DNA of 64,000 nt from VXYK01 sp965221585. GTDB taxonomy: Bacteria; Actinomycetota; Acidimicrobiia; Acidimicrobiales; Aldehydirespiratoraceae. A model generated the notes under the pieces. It saw only the letters and a program-made list of their open reading frames with translations, was not told where the DNA came from and searched no databases. The translations under genes and the position numbers were made by a program. The stretch is taken from NCBI GenBank assembly GCA_965221585.1, contig OZ244898.1, positions 1,612,001 through 1,676,000 of the forward strand, read 5' to 3'. Shown here one piece after another: positions 7,153 to 19,257 of this stretch; positions within the stretch are counted from its first letter, which is position 1, and each line of letters begins with the position of its first letter.

Positions 7153-9999
7153 CTATCCGGACAGCATCGGCACCAGGAACGCTCCCGTGTGGCTCTCGGG
7201 CACGGCGGCCACTTCCTCGGGCGTGCCTACCGCGACCACGCTCCCCCCGCCGGACCCGCCTTCGGGCCCGAGGTCGATCAACCAGTCCGCGGTCTTGATG
7301 ACATCGAGGTTGTGCTCGATAACGACCACGGTGTTCCCCTGATCGACGAGGCGGCTGAGCACGCCGAGCAACTTGCGGATGTCTTCGAAATGAAGACCTG
7401 TGGTGGGTTCGTCGAGCAGGTAGATGGTGTGGCCGGTGGAGCGTTTGGCCAGCTCACTGGCGAGTTTGACGCGCTGAGCCTCACCTCCTGACAGCGTCGG
7501 CGCGGGTTGGCCCAGCCGTACGTAGCCGAGCCCTACGTCGACGAGGGTCTGCATGTGGCGGGCGATCGCCGGCTGGTTGGCGAAGAACTCCAGGGCGGTC
7601 TCGCATGACATGTCGAGGATCTCGGAGATGTTGCGGCCCTTGAAACGAACCTCGAGGGTGTCCCGGTTGTAGCGCAGGCCCTTGCAGACTTCGCACGGCA
7701 CGTAGACGTCCGGCAGGAAGTGCATCTCGATCTTGATCGTGCCGTCGCCGCGGCAGGCTTCGCAGCGCCCGCCCTTCACGTTGAACGAGAAACGCCCCGG
7801 CAGGTAGCCCCGGACCTTCGCCTCGTTGGTCTGCGAGAAGAGTTTGCGGATGTGGTCGAAGACGCTGGTGTAGGTGGCTGGGTTGGAACGCGGGGTGCGT
7901 CCGATCGGCGACTGGTCTATGGAGATGACCTTGTCGAGGTTGTCGATGCCGTCGATGCGGGTGTGCAGCCCCGGTGGGAGCCTTGAGGTGTAGATGTGCT
8001 GCATCAGCGCTCGGTGCAGGATCTCCTCGACCAGCGAGGACTTTCCCGAACCCGAGACACCGGTGACGCAGATGAACTTGCCGAGCGGGAAATCGACATC
8101 GATGTTCTTCAGGTTGTTGTGGCGGGCTCCGCGGACGGTCAGCTGGGTGCCGTTGCCGACACGGCGCATTCCGGGGACCTCGATCTGTCGCTGACGCGAG
8201 AGGTACTGGCCGGTGATCGACTCCTCGTTCGCCAGCAGGTCTTCGAAGGTTCCAGAGTGGACGATGCGGCCGCCGTGCTCGCCGGCACCGGGGCCGATGT
8301 CGACCACATGGTCGGCCACCTTGATCGTGTCCTCGTCGTGTTCGACCACGAGGACCGTGTTGCCCAGGTCCCGCATCCGCAGCAGCGTCTCGATCAGGCG
8401 GTGGTTGTCGCGCTGGTGCAGGCCGATCGAGGGTTCGTCGAGCACGTACAGCACCCCTACGAGCCCGGAGCCGACCTGCGATGCCAGGCGGATCCGTTGC
8501 GCCTCACCGCCTGCGAGGGAGGCGGCGCCGCGCGACAGGGTCAGGTAGTCGAGGCCGACATCGAGCAGGAACCCGAGCCGGGCCTTGATCTCCTTGAGGA
8601 CCTGTTCAGCGATGATCGAGTCCCGTTCGGACAGTTCCAGTTCACCGAGGCGTTTGGCGGCCTCGGCGATCGACAGCGAGCAGAGCTCGTGGATCGTCAG
8701 GCCGCTGATGGTCACCGCCAGCGACAACGGGTTGAGCCTCGACCCGTCGCATTCGCGGCATGCCACCTGGCGCATGTAGCCCTCGATGATCTGGCGGGCC
8801 CCGTCGCTCTCGGATTCGCTGTGCCGGCGCATCAGGTAGGGAACGACGCCCTCGAACTTGGCGTGGTAGACGCGGGTGCGGCCGTAGCGGTTCTTGTAGC
8901 GGACCTGGACACGGTCCTTCACGCCTTTGGCGAGCAGCAGCAGCTCGCGCTGCTTGTCGGTCAGGTCCTGCCAGGGCTGGTCCTGGGGAATCTCGTAGAC
9001 CTTGCAAACCGATTCGACCAGTCTGGAGAAGTAGCGGCTGCGCCCACCTGCCCAGGGGCTGATGGCACCCTGCGCGATGGTCGCCTCGGAGTCGGGAACC
9101 ACCAACTGGGGGTCGACCTCGAAGACCGTTCCGAGGCCGTCGCAATGCGTGCAGGCCCCGTAGGGAGAGTTGAACGAGAAGTTGCGGGGGGCCAGCTCCT
9201 CGAAGGACTTTCCGTCGGAGGGGCGCGAGAGGTGCTGACTGAAGACGATCGTCTCGGTGGGCCCCTCGCCCTGTTTGGGGACGATCTGGATCTCGGCGAT
9301 CCCGCCGGTGAGCGTCAGCGCCGTCTCTATCGAGTCGGTGAGGCGCCGTTCTATCCCTTCGCGCAGGACCAGACGGTCGACCACGACCTGGATGTTGTGC
9401 GTTTCGTAGCGAGCGAGGTCGAGTTCGTTCTGCTCGCTGAGTTCGAGCAGCCCACCGTCGACTATCGCCCGCGCGAAGCCCTGCTGGGCGAGGTCCGACA
9501 GCAGGGTCTCATAGGTGCCCTTGCGTCCACGCACGATCGGTGCGAGCACCTGGAAGCGGGTCTGTGCAGGCAGTGCGAGCACCTTGTCGACGATCTGTTG
9601 CGGAGTCTGGCGAACCAACTCCTCGCCGGTCTCGGGGTCGTGGGGTATGCCGATCCGGGCGTACAGCAGCCGCAGATAGTCGTAGACCTCGGTGACGGTG
9701 CCCACCGTGGAGCGCGGGTTGCGTGAGGCGCTCTTCTGGTCTATCGAGATGGCCGGCGACAGTCCCTCGATGAAGTCGACGTCAGGCTTGTCCATCTGGC
9801 CGAGGAACTGCCGCGCGTATGCCGAGAGCGACTCCACGTAGCGGCGTTGGCCCTCGGCGTAGATCGTGTCGAAGGCCAGCGACGACTTGCCGGAACCGGA
9901 TATTCCGGAGAAGACGATCAGCTTGTCGCGCGGCAGTTCAAGGTCAATATCGCAAAGGTTGTGCTCGCGTGCGCCCGAGATGAACAGCCGATCAGCCAC
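7153..9999 (-). CDS. uvrA: Excinuclease ABC subunit A
   Basis: This 948-aa ABC-type ATPase is the damage sensor of nucleotide excision repair. Both nucleotide-binding halves are complete: Walker A GISGSGKSSL and GVSGSGKSSL, and signature motifs SLAGGEAQR and TLSGGEAQR. Zinc-finger cysteines are visible in CTHCDG, CRECDG and the C-terminal CEACRGDG...CEVCKG module. It is followed at 4 nt by uvrC and preceded by uvrB (gap 80 nt), so all three Uvr subunits are contiguous. Confidence 0.98.
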   Translation of the reverse strand: MADRLFISGAREHNLCDIDLELPRDKLIVFSGISGSGKSSLAFDTIYAEGQRRYVESLSAYARQFLGQMDKPDVDFIEGLSPAISIDQKSASRNPRSTVGTVTEVYDYLRLLYARIGIPHDPETGEELVRQTPQQIVDKVLALPAQTRFQVLAPIVRGRKGTYETLLSDLAQQGFARAIVDGGLLELSEQNELDLARYETHNIQVVVDRLVLREGIERRLTDSIETALTLTGGIAEIQIVPKQGEGPTETIVFSQHLSRPSDGKSFEELAPRNFSFNSPYGACTHCDGLGTVFEVDPQLVVPDSEATIAQGAISPWAGGRSRYFSRLVESVCKVYEIPQDQPWQDLTDKQRELLLLAKGVKDRVQVRYKNRYGRTRVYHAKFEGVVPYLMRRHSESESDGARQIIEGYMRQVACRECDGSRLNPLSLAVTISGLTIHELCSLSIAEAAKRLGELELSERDSIIAEQVLKEIKARLGFLLDVGLDYLTLSRGAASLAGGEAQRIRLASQVGSGLVGVLYVLDEPSIGLHQRDNHRLIETLLRMRDLGNTVLVVEHDEDTIKVADHVVDIGPGAGEHGGRIVHSGTFEDLLANEESITGQYLSRQRQIEVPGMRRVGNGTQLTVRGARHNNLKNIDVDFPLGKFICVTGVSGSGKSSLVEEILHRALMQHIYTSRLPPGLHTRIDGIDNLDKVISIDQSPIGRTPRSNPATYTSVFDHIRKLFSQTNEAKVRGYLPGRFSFNVKGGRCEACRGDGTIKIEMHFLPDVYVPCEVCKGLRYNRDTLEVRFKGRNISEILDMSCETALEFFANQPAIARHMQTLVDVGLGYVRLGQPAPTLSGGEAQRVKLASELAKRSTGHTIYLLDEPTTGLHFEDIRKLLGVLSRLVDQGNTVVVIEHNLDVIKTADWLIDLGPEGGSGGGSVVAVGTPEEVAAVPESHTGAFLVPMLSG

Positions 10000-10079
10000 G
10001 CCCGCACTCTAGCGCCCTCGCATACCCCAATACCCGAACACTAGTTCGAAATTCTGGGCGTGTGCACTGAACTCGAAGA

Positions 10080-12128
<2,049 letters not shown>

Positions 12129-12137
12129 CTGAACAAC

Positions 12138-12758
12138 CTAGGAGTGCGGGAGGGTGGTGATCCACTCCCATGCTTGGTCGATACTGCGTTCCAGAGCTGC
12201 GAGATCGCCGGAGTTGTCGATGACCCAGTCGGCTACCGCGAGGCGTTCCTCACGGCTGGCCTGATTGGCGATCCGGGCCCGGGCGTCGGCCTCGTCGAAT
12301 CCCCGGTTGGCGACCAGCCGCTGGACTGTGAGTTCGGTGTCTGCATCGACAACAACGATCCCCGCAAGCTTCCCGAATTGATCCGCAACAGACGTGCCGT
12401 CCGCGCCCACTAGCAACGGCAGATCGAGGATGACCACGGCATCGCTGCCGGCGAATCCCTTGCGTCTCCGGTCGATCTCGGCGTACAGAGCCGGGTGGAC
12501 AATCCCGCTGAGCGCGTCGAGTTCGTCGCCGTCGTTGAAGACGACCTCCGCGACAGCGCCCCGATTCAGCGTGCCGTCATCGGCAACGATGCCGGGGCCC
12601 CAACGCTGGACCATCGCCTCAAAGACGGGCTGGCCCGGCTCCTGCAGTTCCCGCACGATCCGGTCGGCGTCGATCAGCTCGGCACCACGCTCAACGAACG
12701 CGTCGGCGACCGTCGATTTGCCTGAGCCGATCCCGCCGGTGAGCGCGATCTGTTTCAC
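12138..12758 (-). CDS. coaE: Dephospho-CoA kinase
   Basis: This 206-aa P-loop kinase does the last step of coenzyme A synthesis, phosphorylating the 3'-OH of dephospho-CoA. Walker A is GGIGSGKST at the N terminus. A DADRIVRELQEPG segment and the lid-region arginines are typical. Its GTG start shares a base with the TAG stop of rpsA, so translation is coupled. The order rpsA-coaE-uvrB matches mycobacteria. Confidence 0.95.
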   Translation of the reverse strand: MKQIALTGGIGSGKSTVADAFVERGAELIDADRIVRELQEPGQPVFEAMVQRWGPGIVADDGTLNRGAVAEVVFNDGDELDALSGIVHPALYAEIDRRRKGFAGSDAVVILDLPLLVGADGTSVADQFGKLAGIVVVDADTELTVQRLVANRGFDEADARARIANQASREERLAVADWVIDNSGDLAALERSIDQAWEWITTLPHS

Positions 12759-14197
12759 TAGTCGGCCTTGACGGACTCGTCTCCCACGACATCGTCTGCG
12801 GGGGCATCGTCGGCGGCCACCTCTACCTCATCGGTGACTTCGACCTCTTCGGTGACCTCGACGTACTCGTACTCGGTCCCGTCCTCGTCGGTCTCGATCA
12901 CACCCGCCACCGCGTGGTCGCCGGCTTCGGCGTAGTACTCCTCCCAGGCCTGCTGGCCCTCGGAGCTCTCATCGCCGCCGATGTAGTTGCCCTCCTCGTC
13001 GTAGGCGTGGTCGCCGAAGTGCTCCTGATATTCGGCAGCCACCTGACCGCCCTCGGCGGCCTGCTTGATCGAGAGGCTGATCCGCCGGCGTTGCAGGTCG
13101 AGGTCGATGATCTTGACCCACAGTTCCTCGCCGGGGGTGACGACCTGTTCGGGCAGGTCGATATGGTGCGCCGACATTTCGGAGATGTGGACCAGCCCCT
13201 CGATACCGTCGCCCACCTGCACGAACGAGCCGAAGGGAACCAGTTTGGTGACTCGACCGTAGACCAGTTCACCGACACGGTGGCTCGAAGCGAACTCCTG
13301 CCATGGATCCTGCTGGGTCGCCTTCAACGAGAGGCTGATGCGCTCGCGGCTGAGATCAACCTCGAGAACCTGCACTTCGATCTCGTCGCCGACGCTCACC
13401 ACCGAGTTCGGGTGGTCGACATGCTTCCAGGAGAGCTCCGACACGTGGACCAGTCCGTCCATCCCGCCGAGATCGACGAAAGCGCCGAAGTTGACCACCG
13501 ACGACACCACGCCGGTGCGCTTCTCGCCGGGCTTGAGATTGTCGAGGAACGCTTCGCGCTGCTCTTTCTGGGCCTCTTCGAGCCAGGCTCGGCGGGACAG
13601 CACCACGTTGTTGCGGTTCTTGTCGAGTTCGATGATCTTGGCTTCGAAGTGCTGGCCGACGTAGGGCTGCAGGTCCCGCACCCGGCGCAGTTCGACGAGT
13701 GAGGCCGGCAGGAATCCCCGCAGGCCGATGTCCATGATCAAGCCGCCCTTGACGACTTCGATCACCATGCCCTTGACCATTCCGCCGGCTTCCTTGATGC
13801 CTTCGATCTCGCCCCAGGCCCGTTCGTACTGGGCGCGTTTCTTGGAGAGGAGCAGGCGTCCGTCCTTGTCCTCCTTGGTGAGGACCAGGGCTTCGATGCT
13901 CTCACCCATGGAGACGATCTCGTTGGGGTCGACGTCGTTGCGGATCGACAGCTCGCGGCTGGGGATCACGCCTTCGGACTTGTAGCCGATGTCGAGCAGG
14001 ACCTCATCCTGGTCGACCCGCACGACCGTGCCTTCAACGAGTTGGCCGTCTTCGACGACAACCATGGCGGAGGTGTATGCCTCCTCGATATCCACCCCCC
14101 CGAGGTCTGCGTCGATTATCTGGCGGGGGGTGTAGTTTCCATCGGAATCGAAGGTTCCGAATCGAGACTCGGTCTCGACGGTTGTGTCGGTTTGCAT
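12758..14197 (-). CDS. rpsA: 30S ribosomal protein S1
   Basis: This 479-aa protein has four S1/OB repeats: GQLVEGTVVRVDQDEVLLDIG, GMVKGMVIEVVKGGLIMDIG, GEKRTGVVSSVVNFGAFVDLG and GELVYGRVTKLVPFGSFVQVG. It delivers mRNA to the 30S subunit. The C-terminal 90 residues are a low-complexity acidic tail (Glu/Asp/Val rich), as in other actinobacterial S1 proteins. The 174 bases between it and polA contain no gene and probably hold its promoter, which I could not pin down. Confidence 0.96.
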   Translation of the reverse strand: MQTDTTVETESRFGTFDSDGNYTPRQIIDADLGGVDIEEAYTSAMVVVEDGQLVEGTVVRVDQDEVLLDIGYKSEGVIPSRELSIRNDVDPNEIVSMGESIEALVLTKEDKDGRLLLSKKRAQYERAWGEIEGIKEAGGMVKGMVIEVVKGGLIMDIGLRGFLPASLVELRRVRDLQPYVGQHFEAKIIELDKNRNNVVLSRRAWLEEAQKEQREAFLDNLKPGEKRTGVVSSVVNFGAFVDLGGMDGLVHVSELSWKHVDHPNSVVSVGDEIEVQVLEVDLSRERISLSLKATQQDPWQEFASSHRVGELVYGRVTKLVPFGSFVQVGDGIEGLVHISEMSAHHIDLPEQVVTPGEELWVKIIDLDLQRRRISLSIKQAAEGGQVAAEYQEHFGDHAYDEEGNYIGGDESSEGQQAWEEYYAEAGDHAVAGVIETDEDGTEYEYVEVTEEVEVTDEVEVAADDAPADDVVGDESVKAD

Positions 14198-14371
14198 TCT
14201 GCTCTTGTCGAATAGAGGTGACGCCGCGGTATCGGACCGTGGAGCCCTGCCGGTCAGGACAGCCTCAAAACGCTATCAAGTTGCAGCCTCAGCGAGACTT
14301 GTGCGGGGATTTGTCAGCATTCTGTAATCAATGCCGTGCTCAGTGGTGCGCGGCGGTGCGGTGCGGCCGAT

Positions 14372-17032
14372 TCAGCCCTTCGCACCGGCCCAGGTTGTCG
14401 CGACCTGCAGGTCGACCTCGAGGGGGACCCGCAGTTCGAATGCGTCCCGCATGATCGACGTGGTCATCTCTGTGGCCTGTTCGACTTCGGAGTCGGGGGA
14501 CTCGACGATGATCTCGTCGTGCACCTGCAGGACGATGCGGCTGTCTATTCCTGAGCTCTCGATCGCTTCGTCGAGGCGGACCAGGGCGACCTTGAAGATG
14601 TCGGCGGCCAGGCCCTGGATACCGGCGTTCATCGCCTGGCGCTCCCCCGCCTGGCGAACCTGGCGGTTCGATGCCGACAGTTCCGGTATCTGGCGGCGGC
14701 GCCCGAACAGTGTCTCGGTGTAGCCGCGCTCCCGGGCCAGCTTCACGGTGTCGTCCATGTACTGCCTCACCGCTGGGAACGCCGCGAAGTAGGAGTCGAG
14801 GATCTCCGCTGCTTCGGGGACCCCGATATTGAGCCGCTGCGCGAGCCCGTAGGACTCCATGCCGTAGGCGAGACCGTACGAGACCATCTTGGCTTTCGAG
14901 CGTTGTTCGATGCCCACCTCGCCCGGGGGTATGTGGAATATCTTCGAGGCGGTGGCCGTGTGGATGTCGTCGCCGGCGTCGAAGGCCTCGATCAGGCCCG
15001 GATCCTCGGCAAGGTGGGCGATGCAGCGGAGTTCGATCTGGTCGTAGTCGGCGACGAGCAGTTTGTGCCCTGCCGGGGCCACGAACGCGGTTCTGAAGAC
15101 TCGGCCCCGGTCGGAGCGGACCGGGATGTTGTGCAGGTTGGGTGCATCGGATGAGAGCCGGCCGGTGCGGGCCACGGTCTGGTTGAACGTGGCCCTGATC
15201 CGGTCGCCGGGGCCGGTCTCGGCCACGAGCCCCTCTCCGTAGGTGGAGCGCAGTTTCTCGACCTCGCGGAAACGCAGGAGGTTGTCGACGATCTGGTGCT
15301 GGTCGCGGAGCTTCTCGAGCGTCTGGGCGTCGGTGCTGTATCCAGTCTTGGTCTTCTTCAGCGGGGTCAGCCCGAGTTCGTCGAAGAGGACCTCGCGCAG
15401 CTGCTTGGTGCTGTTGACGTTGAACTCGTGCCCTGCGTCTGCGATGACCGCGGCTCGGAACTGTTCGGTCTCGCTGGTGAGCTCATCGCGGATGCGGACC
15501 AGCGCGGCACGGTCGACCGCGATCCCGCACTGTTCCATCCGGGCCAGCACCCGGACCAGGGGAACTTCTAGTTCATCGTTGAGGTCGTCGAGTCCTTGGG
15601 CGCTCAGGGCCGCTTTCATCGGTTCGACGAGCCGGTCGACGGCCAGGGCATGGCGTGCGGGCTCGTCCATGAGGTCTTCGTCGGTTCCGTCAAGGTCGAG
15701 CTGGCCCAGGGCAGCCGCCGATTCGGGCATTTCGAAGTCTGTGTAGCGTTTGAGCAGTCCTCCGAGGTCGTAGGCGGTTTCTGCGGGGTTGAGCAGGTAT
15801 GCGGCCAGACGCGTGTCGAATGCGAGTCGCTGCATGTCTACGTCGTGGTCGAGCAGGCGGCGCGCGGTTGCCTTGGCTCCGTGCATCGCCACTTGCCGGC
15901 CGTCGAGCAGCAGGCGCAGCGCTTCGAGTACCGCATCGTCTTGCAGAACATCGGCCGGTACGAACCCGACTTCTGCACTGGCGCTGTCGGTCACGAAGGC
16001 GAGACCGTCGTCGATTCCGTGCTCGGGCACCGCCAGGGCGAGCACTCCGGTCCCGTTACGGGCGGCGTTCAGCGCTGCGACTGCCTCGGCCGGCGTCTCA
16101 TATGCGGTGATCTCGGCTTCGAGCACCTCGGTCCGCGGGCCCGCGGGCGGGGCGACCTCACCGTCGAGGACTTCGCTGAGGCGTTCCTGTAGGCTCCGGA
16201 ATTCCAGGAACTCGAACAGCCTCGACAGTTCTGCCTGGTCGATCTCGCCCATGGCGAGTTCGTCGATCGTCAGGGGCAGCTCCACGTCCCTCAGCAGCCT
16301 CATCATCTCGACGTTGTTGCGGACATCGGCTTCGTGCGCGCTGAGGTTCTCGCGCAGTTTGGGAGTCAGGTCGTCGAGCGAGGCGTAGATGCCGTCGATA
16401 CCGCCGCGTTCGTTGATGAGTTTGGCGGCCGTCTTCTCCCCGACACCGGGGACTCCCGGGAGGTTGTCGGAGTTGTCGCCGCGCAGTGCTGCGTACTGTA
16501 CGTAGTCGCTCGGTGCTACTCCGGTGCGCTGCTTGATTCCGGCCTCGTCGTAAAGGGCGTAATCGGACACGCCCCGTTTGTTGTAGAGGACCCTGACGTG
16601 CGGATCCTCGATGAGTTGGTAGCTGTCACGGTCGCCGGTGACGATCATGACGTCGTCGCCGTTGTCGCGGCCTCGGGTGGCGAGGGTGGCGATGATGTCG
16701 TCGGCCTCGTAGCCGGCCTTGTCGATGACCGGTATCGCCAGCACCTCCAGCACTTCACGTACCAGGCCCATCTGCTGGTAGAGGATGTCGGGGGCGGATT
16801 CCCGCTGTGCCTTGTAGGTCGGCGTCAGTTCATGGCGGAACGTGGGCTCGGCGCGGTCGAAGGCCACCGCGATGCGCTCGGGTTCATGGTCTTTGAGCAG
16901 GTAGATGAGCATCGACGTGAAGCCGTAGACGGCGTTGGTCACCTGGCCGGAGGCGGTCGCCATGTCGGTCGGCAGCGCGAAGAAGGCGCGGTAGACGAGC
17001 GAGTTCCCGTCGATGAGCATGAGCTTGGCCAT
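14372..17032 (-). CDS. polA: DNA polymerase I
   Basis: This 886-aa protein works in Okazaki-fragment maturation and repair. The N-terminal 5' nuclease domain has GNSLVYRAF, YEADDIIATL and GDRDSYQL. The C-terminal polymerase has motif A VADYDQIELR, the O-helix region RSKAKMVSYGLAYGM and motif C QVHDEIIVE. The middle 3'-5' exonuclease-like domain lacks the DxE motif (the corresponding region reads NGTGVLALAVPEHG), so proofreading is probably absent, as in Taq and mycobacterial PolA. It lies 58 nt downstream of pdtaR. Confidence 0.97.
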   Translation of the reverse strand: MAKLMLIDGNSLVYRAFFALPTDMATASGQVTNAVYGFTSMLIYLLKDHEPERIAVAFDRAEPTFRHELTPTYKAQRESAPDILYQQMGLVREVLEVLAIPVIDKAGYEADDIIATLATRGRDNGDDVMIVTGDRDSYQLIEDPHVRVLYNKRGVSDYALYDEAGIKQRTGVAPSDYVQYAALRGDNSDNLPGVPGVGEKTAAKLINERGGIDGIYASLDDLTPKLRENLSAHEADVRNNVEMMRLLRDVELPLTIDELAMGEIDQAELSRLFEFLEFRSLQERLSEVLDGEVAPPAGPRTEVLEAEITAYETPAEAVAALNAARNGTGVLALAVPEHGIDDGLAFVTDSASAEVGFVPADVLQDDAVLEALRLLLDGRQVAMHGAKATARRLLDHDVDMQRLAFDTRLAAYLLNPAETAYDLGGLLKRYTDFEMPESAAALGQLDLDGTDEDLMDEPARHALAVDRLVEPMKAALSAQGLDDLNDELEVPLVRVLARMEQCGIAVDRAALVRIRDELTSETEQFRAAVIADAGHEFNVNSTKQLREVLFDELGLTPLKKTKTGYSTDAQTLEKLRDQHQIVDNLLRFREVEKLRSTYGEGLVAETGPGDRIRATFNQTVARTGRLSSDAPNLHNIPVRSDRGRVFRTAFVAPAGHKLLVADYDQIELRCIAHLAEDPGLIEAFDAGDDIHTATASKIFHIPPGEVGIEQRSKAKMVSYGLAYGMESYGLAQRLNIGVPEAAEILDSYFAAFPAVRQYMDDTVKLARERGYTETLFGRRRQIPELSASNRQVRQAGERQAMNAGIQGLAADIFKVALVRLDEAIESSGIDSRIVLQVHDEIIVESPDSEVEQATEMTTSIMRDAFELRVPLEVDLQVATTWAGAKG

Positions 17033-17090
17033 CGCCGTGGACCCTACTCGGCTGATCCGCTCATTGACCGGCCACCTCTGGGCTTCTTGT

Positions 17091-17672
17091 TCAGGGCGTC
17101 TCGCCTGCGAGGATGTCGTTGGCGATCTCGGCCATGCTCCTGCGTGTCGACATGGCCTGCTGTTGCAGGAAGCGGAAGGCGTCGTTCTCGCTCATCTCGT
17201 GTTCGTCGATGAGCCGGCCTTTGGCCCGGTCGATCAGTTTGCGGACCTCTAGGCGCTCGGCGAGGTCGCTCACCTGGTCTTCGAGCAGCGCGTGTTCGCG
17301 GAACCTCGCCAGGGCGGTTTCGATGGCCGCAACCAGGTCGCTGCGCTGATAGGGCTTGACAAGATAGGTCATCGCCCCAGCTTCGACCGCTCTCTCGATC
17401 AGTTCGCGTTGGCTGAAGGCGGTGAGGATCACGACTGCGGTGCGGGTCTCGCTGCTTATCGTCTGTGCCGCGGAGATTCCGTCGAGGCCGGGCATCTTGA
17501 TGTCGAGCAGGACGAGGTCGGGGGTGTGGGTCTTGACCAGTTCCACGACTTCGTCGCCACGGCCTGTGTCGGCTGGGACTTCGTAGCCTTCCGAGCGAAG
17601 GGTCTCGACCAGGTCGAGTCGGATTATCGGCTCGTCCTCGGCTACGACGATGCGTACAGCATCCTCGCTCAC
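17091..17672 (-). CDS. pdtaR: ANTAR-domain response regulator (PdtaR-like)
   Basis: This 193-aa protein has an N-terminal receiver domain (acidic AEDEP, phospho-acceptor D in VLLDIKMPG, Lys in YLVKPY) and a C-terminal ANTAR RNA-binding domain (LEVRKLIDRAKGRLIDEHEM, then FRFLQQQAMSTRRSMAEIA). Such regulators bind paired hairpins in mRNA and cause antitermination. In M. tuberculosis pdtaR (Rv1626) also lies close to polA and rpsA, which supports the name. No partner histidine kinase is in the window. The start overlaps the previous gene by ATGA. Confidence 0.92.
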   Translation of the reverse strand: MSEDAVRIVVAEDEPIIRLDLVETLRSEGYEVPADTGRGDEVVELVKTHTPDLVLLDIKMPGLDGISAAQTISSETRTAVVILTAFSQRELIERAVEAGAMTYLVKPYQRSDLVAAIETALARFREHALLEDQVSDLAERLEVRKLIDRAKGRLIDEHEMSENDAFRFLQQQAMSTRRSMAEIANDILAGETP

Positions 17673-17962
17673 GGGGCGCTGAGATGATCGAGAAGCGTGT
17701 CCTGGGTGGCGTCGAGTTCGGCGATCTTGGCGACGACACGGTCGCGGTGACGGGTCATGCGCTCTACATGGCGGGCCAGACGACGATGCTCCCGTTCCGC
17801 CAGCGGTGTTTCTGATACCAGGGCTCGTACCCGTGCGTCGTAGGCTTCGTCGCGGAGTTGGTTGAGTTGCTCCTCGGTGACCTGCAGGTCAGCACGAAGC
17901 AGGCGCAGCTGCTGACCCACGCGCCGCAACCGACGCTCGATCTGAGGATTGGTTTCAACCAT
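17669..17962 (-). CDS. Small coiled-coil protein upstream of pdtaR
   Basis: I take the ATG at 17960-17962 (protein MVETNPQIERRLRRV, 97 aa); a longer in-frame reading to 18016 is less likely. The protein is almost all charged helix, rich in Arg, Glu and Leu with heptad-like spacing (LRRVGQQLRLLRADLQVTEE), and looks like a long antiparallel coiled coil. It has no signal peptide or known domain that I recognise. Its stop overlaps the pdtaR start by 4 nt, so it is probably co-expressed with it. Confidence 0.7.
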   Translation of the reverse strand: MVETNPQIERRLRRVGQQLRLLRADLQVTEEQLNQLRDEAYDARVRALVSETPLAEREHRRLARHVERMTRHRDRVVAKIAELDATQDTLLDHLSAP

Positions 17963-18119
17963 CAGCCCCCAATTGTAGAGCCTCGCTCCGAGCTTGCTGT
18001 ATTCGGGCCACTCCAAAGGCGTACTTCAGGCGGGCGCACGCCGGCGTACCCGCGTGACGATCTGAGTCCCGCCTTCGACCACGAGGTCTGTCACAACTCG
18101 GTGGTACGGTCGCTCCATT

Positions 18120-18998
18120 GTGATACGGGTTGTGAGTTGGAACATCGCCAAGCGGGATCGGCCCTGGCGTGAGCTGGTGGAGATGGATGCCGACGTGGCT
18201 CTCCTTAAGGAAGCCGGCGGTGTCCCCGCCGAGGTTGCTGACCGAGTCAAAGTCGGACCCGATGAAAGCTGGGATGCGCACGGATGGAACTCGGACTGGT
18301 GGGAAGGGCGCTGGCCGAAGCTGTACGACCGCTGGGCGAAAGTGGCAAAGCTGTCGGACAAGGTCGAACTTGAACGGTTCAAGCAGGTCAGTCCGATCAG
18401 CGAGGTGTCTGACGACGAGATCGCGGTCAGCGGCATCGGAACGATAGCGGCGGCCCGAGTCACGCCGGCCACCGCCGAGCCCTTCGTAGTGGTTTCGATG
18501 TACGCACGGTGGATGAGACCGCATCCGTCGACGAACAGCAAGTGGAAGGTCGGTCACTCCGACGGCTCGGCACACCGGACCATCTCAGACCTGTCGGCGT
18601 TCATCGGTGACACTGATCCGTCGAAGCACAGGATCTTGGCAGCAGGCGACCTGAACATGATCCTTGGCGAGACCGATGAAGTGTGGCAGTCGATGGGACC
18701 TCGGACACAGACCGTCATCGACCGGATGGACACGTTGGGCTTGGAGTTCCTTGGGCCACAAGCTCCCGACGGCGGGCGTCAAGCGGAGCCCACCCCGGCC
18801 GGCCTGCCGCCCGATACTCGCAACGTGCCGACCTATCACACAACGCGGCAAACGCCTGCGACCGCCGGCAACCAACTCGACTACGTCTTCGCTTCACGCG
18901 GCTTCCACGAGCAGATCACCGTGCGCGCCCTCAATGCGCCTGACGAGTGGGGCTCGAGCGACCATTGCCGCATCCTGATCGAGATCCAAGACGACTGA
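18120..18998 (+). CDS. Endonuclease/exonuclease/phosphatase (EEP) family protein
   Basis: This 292-aa protein has the motifs of the EEP (DNase I/AP endonuclease-like) fold in order: SWNIAKR at the N terminus, the metal-site Glu in ALLKEAG, the Asp/Asn pair in AAGDLNMI, QLDYVFAS, and the final Asp-His in SSDHCRI. The GTG start at 18120 is followed by a typical first strand (IRVVSWNI). A TACGGT at 18105-18110 could be the -10 of a leaderless transcript. The substrate is unknown: nucleic acid or a phosphoester. It opens an accessory patch after the polA operon. Confidence 0.75.
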   Translation: MIRVVSWNIAKRDRPWRELVEMDADVALLKEAGGVPAEVADRVKVGPDESWDAHGWNSDWWEGRWPKLYDRWAKVAKLSDKVELERFKQVSPISEVSDDEIAVSGIGTIAAARVTPATAEPFVVVSMYARWMRPHPSTNSKWKVGHSDGSAHRTISDLSAFIGDTDPSKHRILAAGDLNMILGETDEVWQSMGPRTQTVIDRMDTLGLEFLGPQAPDGGRQAEPTPAGLPPDTRNVPTYHTTRQTPATAGNQLDYVFASRGFHEQITVRALNAPDEWGSSDHCRILIEIQDD

Positions 18999-19065
18999 CG
19001 CAGCGCACCTCCAGCAGTACGGGGTCAACTGACGGTCAACACGCGACATCTCTGAGTTGTCGGAT

Positions 19066-19257
19066 CTATGTTCCCCTCGCATTGGGCCGAGCGGACAGAG
19101 GTCTTTCGACCACACAGTGAACATCGTCGCGGGCGATGATCCGACTGGCTTTGTGGCGGCCCGACCGATTGACCAGGACAGGTTTGCTCACTTTGCGAGC
19201 GGTGATGGCGATCCGACTGCCCCTGACCGCGTCACCGACTTCAAACAGCGTCGTCAT
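19066..19257 (-). CDS. Small hypothetical protein (63 aa)
   Basis: The ATG at 19255-19257 gives MTTLFEVGDAVRGSR and a 63-residue basic protein with alternating beta-like segments (RIAITARKVSK, HCVVERPLS). A short GD-V-RGSRIAITAR start is reminiscent of small OB/SH3-like proteins, but I do not recognise a family. It overlaps the stop of the gene upstream (19241-19534) by 17 nt, which suggests translational coupling and is the main support for it being real. Confidence 0.45.
   Translation of the reverse strand: MTTLFEVGDAVRGSRIAITARKVSKPVLVNRSGRHKASRIIARDDVHCVVERPLSARPNARGT

Noticed and set aside
7996..9726. 576-aa open frame on the plus strand opposite uvrA
   Set aside because: It is the antisense of a perfectly conserved uvrA gene; long antisense frames are expected at high GC, and the protein is low-complexity with no motifs.
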